Below, one piece after another: positions 51,783 to 61,740 of a stretch of 64,000 nt of DNA. The stretch comes from Symsagittifera roscoffensis (taxonomy: Eukaryota; Xenacoelomorpha; Acoela; Convolutidae). The notes under the pieces are model-generated. The model was not told where the DNA came from, did no database searches, and saw only the letters and a list, made by a program, of their open reading frames with translations. Position 1 is the first letter of the stretch. Each line of letters begins with the position of its first letter. Location of the stretch: assembly GCF_963678635.1 (NCBI RefSeq), contig NC_087067.1, positions 50,896,233 through 50,960,232 on the forward strand, read 5' to 3'. The position numbers were made by a program, and so were the translations under genes.

Positions 51783-54700
51783 TTACCCACCCATTATCTC
51801 CGGAGCATGAGCATTGTCCATCAACTTGACACACCATATCTTTTTCAAAGGCGTCGCTTCCTGCACAGATGGTTCCAGATTGGTACGGACGACCGTACCA
51901 TGTGGCAGCAATCTGGTTGGGCGTTTCGAAACTGCTATCAGCTCGAGCTCGTCCGCTGCATTATCTACCACAGTGCCCTCTTCATCTGAGGTGTATCTGT
52001 CCCTGTCTGGATCCTGATGTGTTTCTCGGTCCAGCCCACGCTGCTTCCAGTCTACCAATAAGGAGTGGATTGCAATCTCTGACATATCGGAATTGGAAGT
52101 TGTTTCAGACGTGTTGTACCAGGACTGAGGTCCCGAGTCAACACTTGAGTCGACTGATTCTCCAACATCATATTCCAAGTTGTTTGAGATGTTTCTCGAC
52201 TCCCCGGACAAAACTCTGTCCATCGGTCGCTTTGAACCCGACTCCCCGGACAAAATTCTGCCCCTAGGTGGTCTAATCAACCTCTCCCCGGACGAGTCGT
52301 CCTGCACGGGCTCAACGGTGTCTGACTCCTCAGACGAGTCGTCCTTGACTGGCTCTAAGGTATCAGACTCCCCGGACATTGTCTCGTCCACGGACGAACA
52401 ATCTGGGCTCGGCTCGTATTCTTCTTTTGCATCCGTGAAATGCACTCTCCTCATGAAGCTAGATTTCGACCTGATCCTGACTTCCTCAGTAGTTTGGTTC
52501 TGATTCAGTGTTCCACATTCAGTGAACGAAGTTCTCAACAAGACCTCCTTCGGCATCGAGCTCACCAGCTGGTTGACAATCGACCTGCAATCCCGTTCAA
52601 CGCCTCGGCTGCGAATGGACACTGGCCTCTTCTCTGTTCTCTCGGTGACCGTCAACCGCTGCATGGTCTCCATCCATTCACGATCATGCCTATCCACTTC
52701 CCTGTCCAACAAGTCACGGAGCTTTCCCATGACGTCCGGCGCCACGTTCACCGTCCTGTTCAATAGAGCCATGCTGTTTATGCCCAGCCTGGTAAGTTCT
52801 TGCTGTACCAAGTTGGATCGGACTAGCAGATCCAACGGAACGGGCTCGCCTCTGGCTAAAAGCTTTATCTCCGCGGCCGTCTCCACTGGAAGGTCAGGGT
52901 GTCCAGATATAGGATGTCCTGACTTGTCTAACCACCTAGTAAGTGGCAGCTTGTCGTAGGTTTCTTTCTCCAGAAAGGAAAACCCGTCTTTGATCTCTGA
53001 TTGGTTAGCATGTCTCTCCTCGAGGCGCTCATAAAATTCTGTCTTTTTACTGAGGCTATCTGCGTTCTGGTGTTTGTCACGAGTACGGTGCTCTATGATC
53101 ATGTGGTATCCATCCAGGCGCACGATCCAACGACCAATATAGCTTTGGTCCATCGAATAGGTTTTGAGCCAGGCAAGGGCACGGTTATCCACACGTAACT
53201 TGAAGGGAGCACTCCCCAAGTAGGCCCTGTATTTTTCCACGAAAGTGATCACCGCAAACATCTCCGCTTTTGGTGCGCCGTACTTCATTTCAGTATCACT
53301 CAGGACTTTACTCCCGTAGGCTATCGGACGAAGAACCGTTCTCCCGTTCCACTCCTGCTCCTGGTGAAGTATGCCCGATATCGCAACCACTGATGCATCC
53401 GTGTCCAGCACGAACATCCCCTTCTCTGTTGGCATGCCGAGGACCGGTGCCTCGCAAAGTTCACGTTTGATGATTTCAAATGAAACTTGTGCCTCATCAG
53501 TCCAGGTGAACTTTTTGCCCTTGTTTCTCATCAACCTCTGCATGGGGTATATTTTGTCAGCATACCCCTTGATGAACTCTCGATAAAAATTTGCGAATCC
53601 CAGAAAACTCATCAACTGTGTATCTGTTTTAGGTGCCTTCCAGGTCAGCACCGCTTCAACCGCTTCGGGATCTGGTCTCACTCCATGTTTGTCAACCAGG
53701 CGGCCCAGATACTTTATGGAATCCCTGAGGACTTCACACTTAGAGGGTTTGCATTTCAGACCCGCCTGCTTCATGCAAGACAACACCTCCTCCAACCTCT
53801 CTATGTGGTCTTCTAAGGTTGGTGTTGCAATCACGACATCATCGACATAACACATGATGAGATTCCCGTATTTCTTAGTGACGCTCGTGAGTGCCTGGGC
53901 CATCAGTCGCTGGAATGTGGCCGTCGCGTTGCACAATCCGAATGGCATCCTCTTCCACTGGAACAGTCCCAGCTCACACGCGAAGCCTGTTTTCTCTCGA
54001 TCTTGCTTTCTGAGTGGCACTTGCCAGAATGCAGAGCCCAAATCCAACGTCGTGAAGAACTTCGCGTCTCCCAGCTTGGATAGGCTCTCATCGATGCGGG
54101 GAATCGGGTATGCGTCCTTTATAGTCACTGCGTTCAGATAACGGAAATCACAACAAAATCTGAGTTGTCCCCCTTTCTTTTTCGCCATGACCACGCCACA
54201 AGCCCATGGGGACTTCGACGGCTCGATCATGTCGTACTCCATTAACATCTCGATTTCCTTCCTACACGCTTCTGACTTGTTTGGGGTCATTCTTCTCGCC
54301 CCTTCCCTATGAGGTACCGAGCCCTCTTCTATCTCAATCTCGTGCTCTACAAAATTGCAACAACCTATGTCAGCCTTATGTTTCGAAAAAACGTCTGCGT
54401 TCCGATTTAGCACCGCCCTGAGCGAATCAAGTTCCTTGCCTGATATTTTACCCTTCAGATGTTCTATTTCAGGTAGGACAGGTTTATTCACTGCTAAATC
54501 TGCCTCCGTCGGTCTCTCAGGGAAGTTGGAACAACTAGACAGCCCATCATCTGTTTCCGACTTCATTGAAAACAATTTCCTAGAAGATTTCAATTCATTC
54601 ACTCTTTTCATTATACATTCTTGGTTCGCATGCAATGGACATTTAGTTACATCAAACTTTTTCAAGCTCTCCACACTCTGAAAGTCTGTGTTCAGAGGCA

Positions 54701-57700
54701 AAGCGTAGCCGAGTTTCTTTCCGCTCTGTATTGTCACTGTTGTTGCTTCTGTGTTCAATAACACACTCACACACAGTCCGCTCTGAGTGAGTGAGAAGCT
54801 TCTTCCTAAAATAGCCAAGCTTTTACTGTTTGGATTTGGTACCAGACACACCTGTCTGTCATTGCTGAGTTCATTCAATTTCCTCATCCTAAACGTCGCT
54901 ACTACGGCTTGGTTTGGTTTTAATCTAACTTTTCGATCCAGAAAAATCGGCACCTTGGCCTGATTAATTAAGATCTTATTAAGGGGTCTTTTCTCATACT
55001 TCCTCTCAGGATCCTTGATCCTAATCAATCCGTCATTGAGATCGATCGTGACGTCAAAGTCGCGAACGAAATCCATTCCTAAGATGAACTGGTCGGATTC
55101 ATCCAAATTCTCTACTACTAGGAAGCTCATCCAAAGATGTCTTCCTCCGAGCTGCAGTGAAATGATCGGGGTTCGTCCGGTGACATAGATCGCTCCCTGA
55201 TTGGCAGCTGCCAACCTGATGTTTGTCGGTATGAGATCCGACCTTTCGAAACCCATATCAGTCCCAGTTTTGACTGGCATGACACTAACCACTGCTCCCG
55301 TGTCTAGCAGTCCCTTTACTGAAAGTTGTCTGCCTTGCACGTCCAGAACGTGTGCGGCCAGATCGGCCTCACAACCAATATGCACCGCATCTTGTTCGAG
55401 CATCGCGTTGTGTCCGATTCGTCTAACCTTCAGCTCCTCTTGACCAATGTATATCCGGCCAATCTGATCGTTCGCATCAGTTATGTGAGCTTTCGTGTAG
55501 ATATTGATGCCATCCACATTCATCAGGATCGGATAAGGGCCATGTACATCGATATAATGTCCGTCCACTTTCATCAGTCTCGGTTCTCCCGTTGTGAGCA
55601 GCGCTCGCACTGCCCTGGAGTCCAGTTTGGGATCCTTCTCCTTCAGGTAGTCGGCATAAATGTCCAGGTGGACTAGTGTAATCTCGGATGGTTCACTCAA
55701 GTTCTTGACCACCTGGTGCCCTGCGACTGAGATGATGGACATTATTTTGGTCCCCGCCTTCGTCATGCCGAAAGTCTTACCAGATATAACGTTCAGTTTT
55801 AGTCCCTGTTTCTTGGGTTCCTCTTTGTCTTCTGCTTTTGTCGTTTTACCCAGGACATTAAAACTTTCCCGAAGATCTGTGCTCTCCAGCTCCGACCTTA
55901 CCCATTGCTCCACTTCTTTCGTGGCTAGGTCCTGTTTGACATTCTGCAGCGCTGTCCTTGCCGCCAGGCCGTAATCCACCTTGAGTGGGCTAGACGACTC
56001 TGCTTCGAGGTTCGAGGCTACCACCTCGTCAGGCCATGTCCTAACCTTTTTGGTCGTGAAGGTGCTCGGTGCCGTCTCCTTTCTCCGAGATTCAGCCTCG
56101 TTCATCAGACGTGCTCGACTGGCCTTGACACCCGAAAGCGCCTCTTCGTGGCGGGGATGTTTCGCGTCCGCTACTGCGTCCCAAAATTGAGTACAATCCG
56201 ACTTGAAGTGTCCCTCCAAATTACAGAAGAAATACCTCGGACCATATTTCATGATGAGCCCTCTGATGTACTCTTCATGATCCTCGTCGGTCGCGTCGGC
56301 GTCCTCGAGAAAGTAGCCTATGGCCTTCATGTTCTGTTTGTATGCAGAACACGCAGAAACGTGATGGTCCATCGAACCACAATTCGCACACGACCTCCTC
56401 TTGTCCATGTCATCGCGAGGTTTGTACCAACTGCAATTCACACCAGTGTTTGTCCCGCTATAGTTGCCATAATTGCTGTAACGATTTTGCGCCCTCGGTT
56501 TTATGAGTAAATACTCGCGTGACTTCATACGCAAGTCGTCAGGCGTGGGTACCTGGTCAAGCGACAGGGTGAAGTGAGTGGCCAACATCGTCTTCAACTC
56601 CTCACTCCTTACTCCATCCATGAACTTCGAAGCAATCGCCAAGTTTCGCTCGGATATTCTCTCATCCGGGTTGCTTCTCCTCCTGAGCAATTCAAGGTCG
56701 TCCAAGAATTTATCTATTGATTCTTCATCTCTTTGACGCCTCTTCTCGAACTTCACCATAGCCTGGTGCCCTTGTACTCTAGAGCCGAAACGATTCAGCA
56801 GGATGTCGAATATCTTGCGAGCGCTGTCTCTCTCATTGGCTCTTTTCGCCATTACGCAACTTAATGCAGTACCCTCCAGGTTGCTCGTCAGCGCGCTGCA
56901 CTCTTGTTTCTTGGAGAGATTCTCTTCCTCAAAATGTAACTTCATCACCTCTATCCAAGTATCAATGCAGCCGTCTGACTCTTTATATGACTTCGGCTTT
57001 TTCAGTGTCCTTCTTGACCTCTCTCCTCTCTCGGTTGACTTCGAGAGCTTGGTGATGAATGTTTCGAGAGATATGTTCAGAGGCTCAAACATCGAGGCAT
57101 ACATCGTTGTGTCCTGTGAGACTGTAGTCAGATCTGGTACTGAACTGACTTGTGGCACGGTTGGCAACCTTGTCTCCGGGGTGGCATCTGCCTCCAGCGG
57201 GACTGGATTCGTCCAGCCAGGCCTCTGCGGGGCTGCCCTTGGCCGCTCCTTGTTTCTAGGTTCGTAGTTCGTTCTCGAGCCTTGCTGGGCTCTGGCATTG
57301 CCGCCCGTACCATCTCCAACATTCGCATGGCGTGAACGCTCCCTTGGGTTGGAATGCTCCTGCCAACTACTCCCATTCAGGATCGCGTCAAGCTTCCGCA
57401 TCATTAAGTCAGACTTTGCATCTAACCTCTTCTCCAGGCTGGTCATCGTGTGGGCGTAGGTACTATCATGATCGTTCAACAATCGTTCGATCTCTCTGGT
57501 CATCCTGGTCTCTCTTTCGTATGACTCCTTGTTTGCCTGTGCCAGGCTCTCCGCCAGGCATTGATCGGTGTTGCGAATCAACTGGGCTTGATCAACCCTC
57601 GCCTGCGACTTCACGTGCGTTAGTTCATCTCTCAGATTCTCTTGACCCTTGTGAGCTCTCTCATCAACTTGATCTATTCTTTTAGTCATGTCCCGTCTCA

Positions 57701-58592
57701 GTTCATCCAGACCATTCATTACGCCAGCGAACATGTCACTTATGTCGCCAGTGGCCCCAAATGACGGGGTTAGTCCCAGAGTAGATGAGGTCAACTGCGG
57801 CTGCAGCCTGGTGCTTGACGACGCACCGCCTTTTTGCTTGCTCATGGACGTCATTAATCTGTCGAAGGTTGATGACGCTCCCATCGTTATCCCATCTGAC
57901 ATGGGCCTGGTCGGCGAGGCTGATAACGCCTTCCCGTTCTTATCGTTCCTTGGGCACGGTGTGAAATTCACATCCGGATGGGATGTTTCCGGGTAGTCAT
58001 AACTGGAAGTTAAGCCTACAGTTGGTAGTGACGCCATGCGCTCGTCATACAAAGACTTCCAACTCTTCTTGGCCTTCGAACCCGGTTGTTCTTCACTCGG
58101 GCTTATACTCGACATCATTGCGTTGTTGCTCTGCTTGGCCAGAGATGAGTGGGTACTAGCCGAATGTGAGTATTCTCCCCTCCACCTGCGACTCTTGGTC
58201 TCCGATTTGGACATTCCCTTGAATAAAACTTCCTCTCGCGGCTCGACCTCGGAACGCTCCGAGGTCTCCTCCGTCCTCTCGACTTCCTCCCGCTCGAGGT
58301 CCTCGCTCGGCTCAAAGTCGGGTCGAATGAGCGTCTGTTCTTCCTCGTCAGAGGGGTCCACAAGCGTTTCGCTCGCGGTTCCGGTTTCGGCGCTCCGCCT
58401 TTGATCGCCATCGAGGTTTTTCTCGCTCCTCAATCTCATTTCGCTCACTGAAAGATCAGGTTGACCTTTAGTCGATTCGTTTTCGGCAAACACGTCGGAG
58501 GCGCTGCTAAACGAGGACTGGCTACGCCTAGTTTTGAATTTTCGCGTGCTGCCCTTACTCAGCCTGGGGATCTTAGTAGTCGATCCTAACAA
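51783..58592 (-). CDS. Gag-protease-RT-RNase H polyprotein of the giant element (2269 residues)
   Basis: The single open frame starts at 58592 (MLGSTTKIPRLSKG). Residues 1-530 are charged and low complexity with a coiled-coil region. A Gag capsid-like domain lies near 545-700 (DTWIEVMKLHFEEENLSKKQ). Cysteine knuckles are CANCGSMDHHVSAC (about 735) and FFCNLEGHFKSDC (about 790). The protease is LLDTGAVVSVMP (about 1094) with FILGMDF. RT has LDLGSAFWQVPL and CYVDDVVIATPT (about 1580). RNase H has DTDASVVAISGILH (about 1729) and ADSLSKK. About 350 further residues include a 14-residue repeat with SGES. The frame ends in TAA just before integrase. It is fully open over 6.8 kb. Confidence 0.93.
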   Translation of the reverse strand: MLGSTTKIPRLSKGSTRKFKTRRSQSSFSSASDVFAENESTKGQPDLSVSEMRLRSEKNLDGDQRRSAETGTASETLVDPSDEEEQTLIRPDFEPSEDLEREEVERTEETSERSEVEPREEVLFKGMSKSETKSRRWRGEYSHSASTHSSLAKQSNNAMMSSISPSEEQPGSKAKKSWKSLYDERMASLPTVGLTSSYDYPETSHPDVNFTPCPRNDKNGKALSASPTRPMSDGITMGASSTFDRLMTSMSKQKGGASSSTRLQPQLTSSTLGLTPSFGATGDISDMFAGVMNGLDELRRDMTKRIDQVDERAHKGQENLRDELTHVKSQARVDQAQLIRNTDQCLAESLAQANKESYERETRMTREIERLLNDHDSTYAHTMTSLEKRLDAKSDLMMRKLDAILNGSSWQEHSNPRERSRHANVGDGTGGNARAQQGSRTNYEPRNKERPRAAPQRPGWTNPVPLEADATPETRLPTVPQVSSVPDLTTVSQDTTMYASMFEPLNISLETFITKLSKSTERGERSRRTLKKPKSYKESDGCIDTWIEVMKLHFEEENLSKKQECSALTSNLEGTALSCVMAKRANERDSARKIFDILLNRFGSRVQGHQAMVKFEKRRQRDEESIDKFLDDLELLRRRSNPDERISERNLAIASKFMDGVRSEELKTMLATHFTLSLDQVPTPDDLRMKSREYLLIKPRAQNRYSNYGNYSGTNTGVNCSWYKPRDDMDKRRSCANCGSMDHHVSACSAYKQNMKAIGYFLEDADATDEDHEEYIRGLIMKYGPRYFFCNLEGHFKSDCTQFWDAVADAKHPRHEEALSGVKASRARLMNEAESRRKETAPSTFTTKKVRTWPDEVVASNLEAESSSPLKVDYGLAARTALQNVKQDLATKEVEQWVRSELESTDLRESFNVLGKTTKAEDKEEPKKQGLKLNVISGKTFGMTKAGTKIMSIISVAGHQVVKNLSEPSEITLVHLDIYADYLKEKDPKLDSRAVRALLTTGEPRLMKVDGHYIDVHGPYPILMNVDGINIYTKAHITDANDQIGRIYIGQEELKVRRIGHNAMLEQDAVHIGCEADLAAHVLDVQGRQLSVKGLLDTGAVVSVMPVKTGTDMGFERSDLIPTNIRLAAANQGAIYVTGRTPIISLQLGGRHLWMSFLVVENLDESDQFILGMDFVRDFDVTIDLNDGLIRIKDPERKYEKRPLNKILINQAKVPIFLDRKVRLKPNQAVVATFRMRKLNELSNDRQVCLVPNPNSKSLAILGRSFSLTQSGLCVSVLLNTEATTVTIQSGKKLGYALPLNTDFQSVESLKKFDVTKCPLHANQECIMKRVNELKSSRKLFSMKSETDDGLSSCSNFPERPTEADLAVNKPVLPEIEHLKGKISGKELDSLRAVLNRNADVFSKHKADIGCCNFVEHEIEIEEGSVPHREGARRMTPNKSEACRKEIEMLMEYDMIEPSKSPWACGVVMAKKKGGQLRFCCDFRYLNAVTIKDAYPIPRIDESLSKLGDAKFFTTLDLGSAFWQVPLRKQDREKTGFACELGLFQWKRMPFGLCNATATFQRLMAQALTSVTKKYGNLIMCYVDDVVIATPTLEDHIERLEEVLSCMKQAGLKCKPSKCEVLRDSIKYLGRLVDKHGVRPDPEAVEAVLTWKAPKTDTQLMSFLGFANFYREFIKGYADKIYPMQRLMRNKGKKFTWTDEAQVSFEIIKRELCEAPVLGMPTEKGMFVLDTDASVVAISGILHQEQEWNGRTVLRPIAYGSKVLSDTEMKYGAPKAEMFAVITFVEKYRAYLGSAPFKLRVDNRALAWLKTYSMDQSYIGRWIVRLDGYHMIIEHRTRDKHQNADSLSKKTEFYERLEERHANQSEIKDGFSFLEKETYDKLPLTRWLDKSGHPISGHPDLPVETAAEIKLLARGEPVPLDLLVRSNLVQQELTRLGINSMALLNRTVNVAPDVMGKLRDLLDREVDRHDREWMETMQRLTVTERTEKRPVSIRSRGVERDCRSIVNQLVSSMPKEVLLRTSFTECGTLNQNQTTEEVRIRSKSSFMRRVHFTDAKEEYEPSPDCSSVDETMSGESDTLEPVKDDSSEESDTVEPVQDDSSGERLIRPPRGRILSGESGSKRPMDRVLSGESRNISNNLEYDVGESVDSSVDSGPQSWYNTSETTSNSDMSEIAIHSLLVDWKQRGLDRETHQDPDRDRYTSDEEGTVVDNAADELELIAVSKRPTRLLPHGTVVRTNLEPSVQEATPLKKIWCVKLMDNAHAPEIMGG
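52195..52385 (-). repeat. 42-bp coding tandem repeat carrying the polypurine-tract core
   Basis: The plus strand shows CTCCCCGGACA or CTCCCCGGACG at 52200, 52242, 52283 and 52368, and a degenerate CTCCTCAGACG at 52325. Spacings are 41-43 bp, i.e. 14 codons. On the coding strand it encodes SGES/SGER/SEES cores (LSGESGS, SGERLIRPPRGR, SEESDTVEPVQDD). The core TGTCCGGGGAG is identical to that next to the 3' LTR. Confidence 0.8.
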
Positions 58593-59091
58593 GTCCCGCG
58601 CTGCATGCTTTGTTACAAAAACAATTTTCGTATTATTTAATGGCGACGCACACGTGCCGCAAACAAATTCAAGTTAAATTACTTAACGCTGCCTCCTCGA
58701 TCTCGTAAGTATTAAGAGTGTCTCTTAGATTTCTCAATGACAATATTAGTGACTCCGTTAGAGTTACACACACACAGGGCTTACTCAGTATTGATATAAT
58801 GCTAGCTCAACCCTGTCGTATATTATAACAGTATCACAGAGTTTTCACAAGATATAATCAACACACCAAACACAATAGATAATCAGATAAGAATATCCTA
58901 CAGGTGACAGCGACCTTTTGTCAGTATTAATTTATCGCCACACAATTTATCAAGTCACTGCTTTGTTAAAATTAAACAATCTTTGATAAAAGCAGTGATG
59001 ACTCAGAAACAGATCAATAAAACTTAGTCTTAAAGAAAAAGACTTCCCTCAATCGGAACGATCCGAAAGAACAAAGCCCAGGACACAGTCT

Positions 59092-59380
59092 TCTCAAGTG
59101 GGTGTGTATTTGCTGAATACACCCACCGAGGTCTTCTTTTAGGTGCCCTGCGATTGCCCGAGCTGTCCTATTAAATGGCTCAAGGCAAACTCTGATCGAA
59201 AATATTCAAAGTCTATGAAAAAGCTCTCCCACACCCGGACTGCTCCATGTGCACGAGAGTAGGGAACAACTTTTCTTCTCAAGTGAGTGTGTATTTGCCT
59301 AATACACTCACCGAGGTATTCCTTTATTCGTTCCCGGATTGCCCGAACTTTCCTTTTAAGTAGCTCAGGGCAACCACACA
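59092..59380 (-). repeat. Duplicated hairpin block in the leader, period 185 bp
   Basis: Plus-strand copy 1 is GTGGGTGTGTATT-TGCTG-AATACACCCAC (59098-59126). Copy 2 is GTGAGTGTGTATTTGCCT-AATACACTCAC (59283-59311). The G to A change in the left arm is matched by C to T in the right arm, keeping the pair. Each is followed by CGAGGT and then a second stem, TTGCCCGA ... GCTCAxGGCAA. The duplicated, covarying structure suggests RNA function such as packaging, dimerisation or translation control. Confidence 0.7.
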
Positions 59381-59599
59381 ACCAAAATCACAAAAAAAAA
59401 ATTTTGTTCGGGTAATTCTGATACACCCGATCTAGAATCCAAAGTTGATCACAAATTTCCGGGTCAAGATGGACTCTTATGATCTTAATAAGCGCGCCTC
59501 ATATCCTAATATGATTTAAATTAAATGGATATTTTCCTTTTCCCAAATTGCCACAGAAGATTTCCTCAAGTTTCTAACTTTGGGTTGTTTAGAAGGTTT

Positions 59600-61020
59600 A
59601 AGACACTCCGGAGGGTTACTTCGGAGGGTTGTTAAGACACTTAGCCTACTTCGGAGGGTTACTTCGGAGGGAACCTTAATCACCCAAGTCACTTCGGATG
59701 GTCCCCCTAAATTTACTAAGGAGGGTCAATAAGATGCTTAATATGCTCCGGAGGGTTACTTCGGAGGGTTACCTCCAAAATTTTCAAATTTCTGAGCCTC
59801 ACTCAGAAGGTCCTTCAATCGACTTCAGGAAGCGTCAAAACAAGCTAAATTCTCTATCAGGGGGGCTGTCTTAACTTCTTTGGATAACCTCGTCGAAATC
59901 TTCCACTAAGGAGGGTTGCTAAGGGCCTTAGCTGACTCCAGAGGGTTACCTCGGAGGGTTCCTCAAGAATCAAGAAAAAAGGTTATGTCACCGCAACAAA
60001 GTCTCCAAAAGCGGTCTACCTGACTCAAAACTAGGTTGGCTGACACGGTAAACCCTCCCAGTTGAATAAAAAGATGTTTTGATAAAATTTTCTGCCGCTC
60101 GGAGGGTTACCTGTAATTTGGACCCTCCGAACCAACAAATTCTAAAAAATTTTTCTTTTCCGAGATTATCAACCCAAAAACGGTTGCGGTCAGGAAAAGT
60201 GGTCCAAAATTTTGACTTATGGTACCAAAATTATCCCGATCGGATGACCAGTCTTTGAGAAATTGCCAAAAACGTGTTTGTCCAAATGGCCTTTTTTCAC
60301 CACCTGTATAGGTTCTGAGAGACTTTTTCCGCAATTCCTATCGAAAGTGCCTAAAAATAATTGAAACGAGCGTAGTAGCCCTGTACGGCACTGGAATAGT
60401 GCAAAAAACCGGATCAAAATTGGTTTGGAGACAAAAATTTGGCCAATAACTATCAAATTTGGACCCTCCGATTCCTTCCTTTTCCGATCCTTAAGTCGTT
60501 AGCTCTATCTACGGAGCTGATCGGAGGGTTACTCAAGAATTTCTCTAGTAACCGAGCACGTTATGCTAGCACGCTCCTAACGCAAAAAATTTTATTGCTC
60601 TAACTCTAAAAACTCAAAAACTCGATCCCCAAAACAGATTGACAAAATTCAGAAAATTATCGAAATTTTGACCGAAAAATTTTGGTTTTTTCCAACTTCT
60701 ACTGAGTCTTTTCTCACGCGGTTTCTTTAGTTAGGGGGATCGAACTACGTAGCTACTCCCTATATAAAAGCTTTTTGTTGTTCGGAAAAGCTCGGATATC
60801 CAAAAATTTGGGGGTCTACAGTTTGATCGAAAATCGATGATTTTCGACAAAATTGGGTGTTTTTTGGGTCTAACTTAGGAGATAAGTAATATGTATTAAG
60901 GATAATAACCTATTAGTAGTCGTTAATGAATAGTACTATACCCTCTTTTGCACCAAAATACCCGAATTAAGACCCTTAACTCGGAAATTTGTAATCGATG
61001 GAGGGTACAATCGGACCGCG
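59600..61020 (-). repeat. Field of GGAGGGT motifs in the leader
   Basis: The plus strand carries at least a dozen CGGAGGGTTAC-like words, several in pairs (CTCCGGAGGGTTACTTCGGA then GGGTT), densest at 59600-59960. A few copies run in the opposite orientation (ACCCTCCGA near 60120 and 60470), allowing long stems. Outliers extend to 61600. The related element has CCGGAAGGGT words in its own leader (62960-63400). Confidence 0.75.
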
Positions 61021-61447
61021 CCAATCGTGCCCCCCACCACTTAAGTTTTAATGAAATAGTACCCGAACGATACTAAAATTGCTTCAACGATACCCAACAG
61101 TCGTTGCGGATGTTGTCCTTGATGTCCCTGTTGAGTGTGGAACACGTTGATCAGCTTGCCACTCTACCCTCCGGCCACCGGCAAAATCACAATTAACGTG
61201 CTTAAACACTCAAATTACACTCGAGGGAGGGTATCCAACCCTTCACCAAAACACACAATCTTTCTATCAGAAACGATATAAATCAATCTGAAACAACAAC
61301 AAATAGGAAGGTCAGATCACATCTCGTCCGGAAATAACATATAAACTGTCACTTTACATTTTTTACTGTTTTTGGTCTTTTTTACTGTTTTTTGTACTTT
61401 TTTGTTTTCAAATAAATTTGTTTTTGTTTTTTTTTGTTGGTTAAACA

Positions 61448-61729
61448 CTATTTTTGTTTGGTTTTACGCTTTCTCTTTAATTGTTTTTGGTCCCGGGACC
61501 TCGGGACAAGCGGGTTCATGACTTCCCACCTAACCATCCGGCCCCCGGAATTTTCGGTGTTAACTAAGTTAAAAAAATAAATTGTGCTGGACGGAGGGTT
61601 CGCACCTTCCCCCAGCACAATAGCGGTCAATAAGGCCTCTAACTCGGGCATACGCCCGGAGCGGAGGGATCGTCGCTGAAACGCTTGCTGATCATGATGG
61701 TCTTTGACAGGCCCACCCAGGAGCGCCAT
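61448..61729 (-). CDS. Small upstream ORF over the primer-binding region (about 93 codons)
   Basis: The ATG at 61729 lies in the primer-binding segment. The frame reads MALLGGPVKDHHDQQAFQRR and ends with a very basic tail (KQLKRKRKTKQK). The frame is also open upstream into the LTR (YIDVF before MALLG). In the related element the corresponding plus-strand ATG (62813) opens MALLGVILFNIM and stops after about 28 codons. Only the first residues are shared, so coding is uncertain; a regulatory upstream ORF is possible. Confidence 0.35.
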   Translation of the reverse strand: MALLGGPVKDHHDQQAFQRRSLRSGRMPELEALLTAIVLGEGANPPSSTIYFFNLVNTENSGGRMVRWEVMNPLVPRSRDQKQLKRKRKTKQK

Positions 61730-61740
61730 AAAAACGTCTA
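61712..61740 (-). promoter_or_regulatory. Primer-binding-like site of the giant element
   Basis: After the 5' LTR (ending GAATGTTACA) the minus strand reads TAGACGTTTTTA and then TGGCGCTCCTGGGTGGG. A TGG-starting site fits a tRNA 3' end but is set about 12 nt from the LTR. The same arrangement is conserved in the related element (TAGATGTTTTCATGGCGCTC followed by CTGGGTG at 62802). Confidence 0.55.

Larger units (their letters stand above)
58593..61447 (-). promoter_or_regulatory. Long 5' leader of the giant element
   Basis: About 3 kb lie between the LTR region and the Gag start. No long frame is present. It contains two 185-bp-spaced hairpin blocks (59098-59370), a field of GGAGGGT motifs (59600-61015) and many short AT-rich segments. 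Parts of it, reverse-complemented, align with 62802-64000 in the related element, so the leader is an ancient conserved region of the family. Confidence 0.65.

Noticed and set aside
51807-58411. Many plus-strand frames opposite the Gag-Pol region (for example 56803-57267, 57332-57685)
   Set aside because: They are complementary shadows of a 6.8-kb coding frame; none resembles a protein family.
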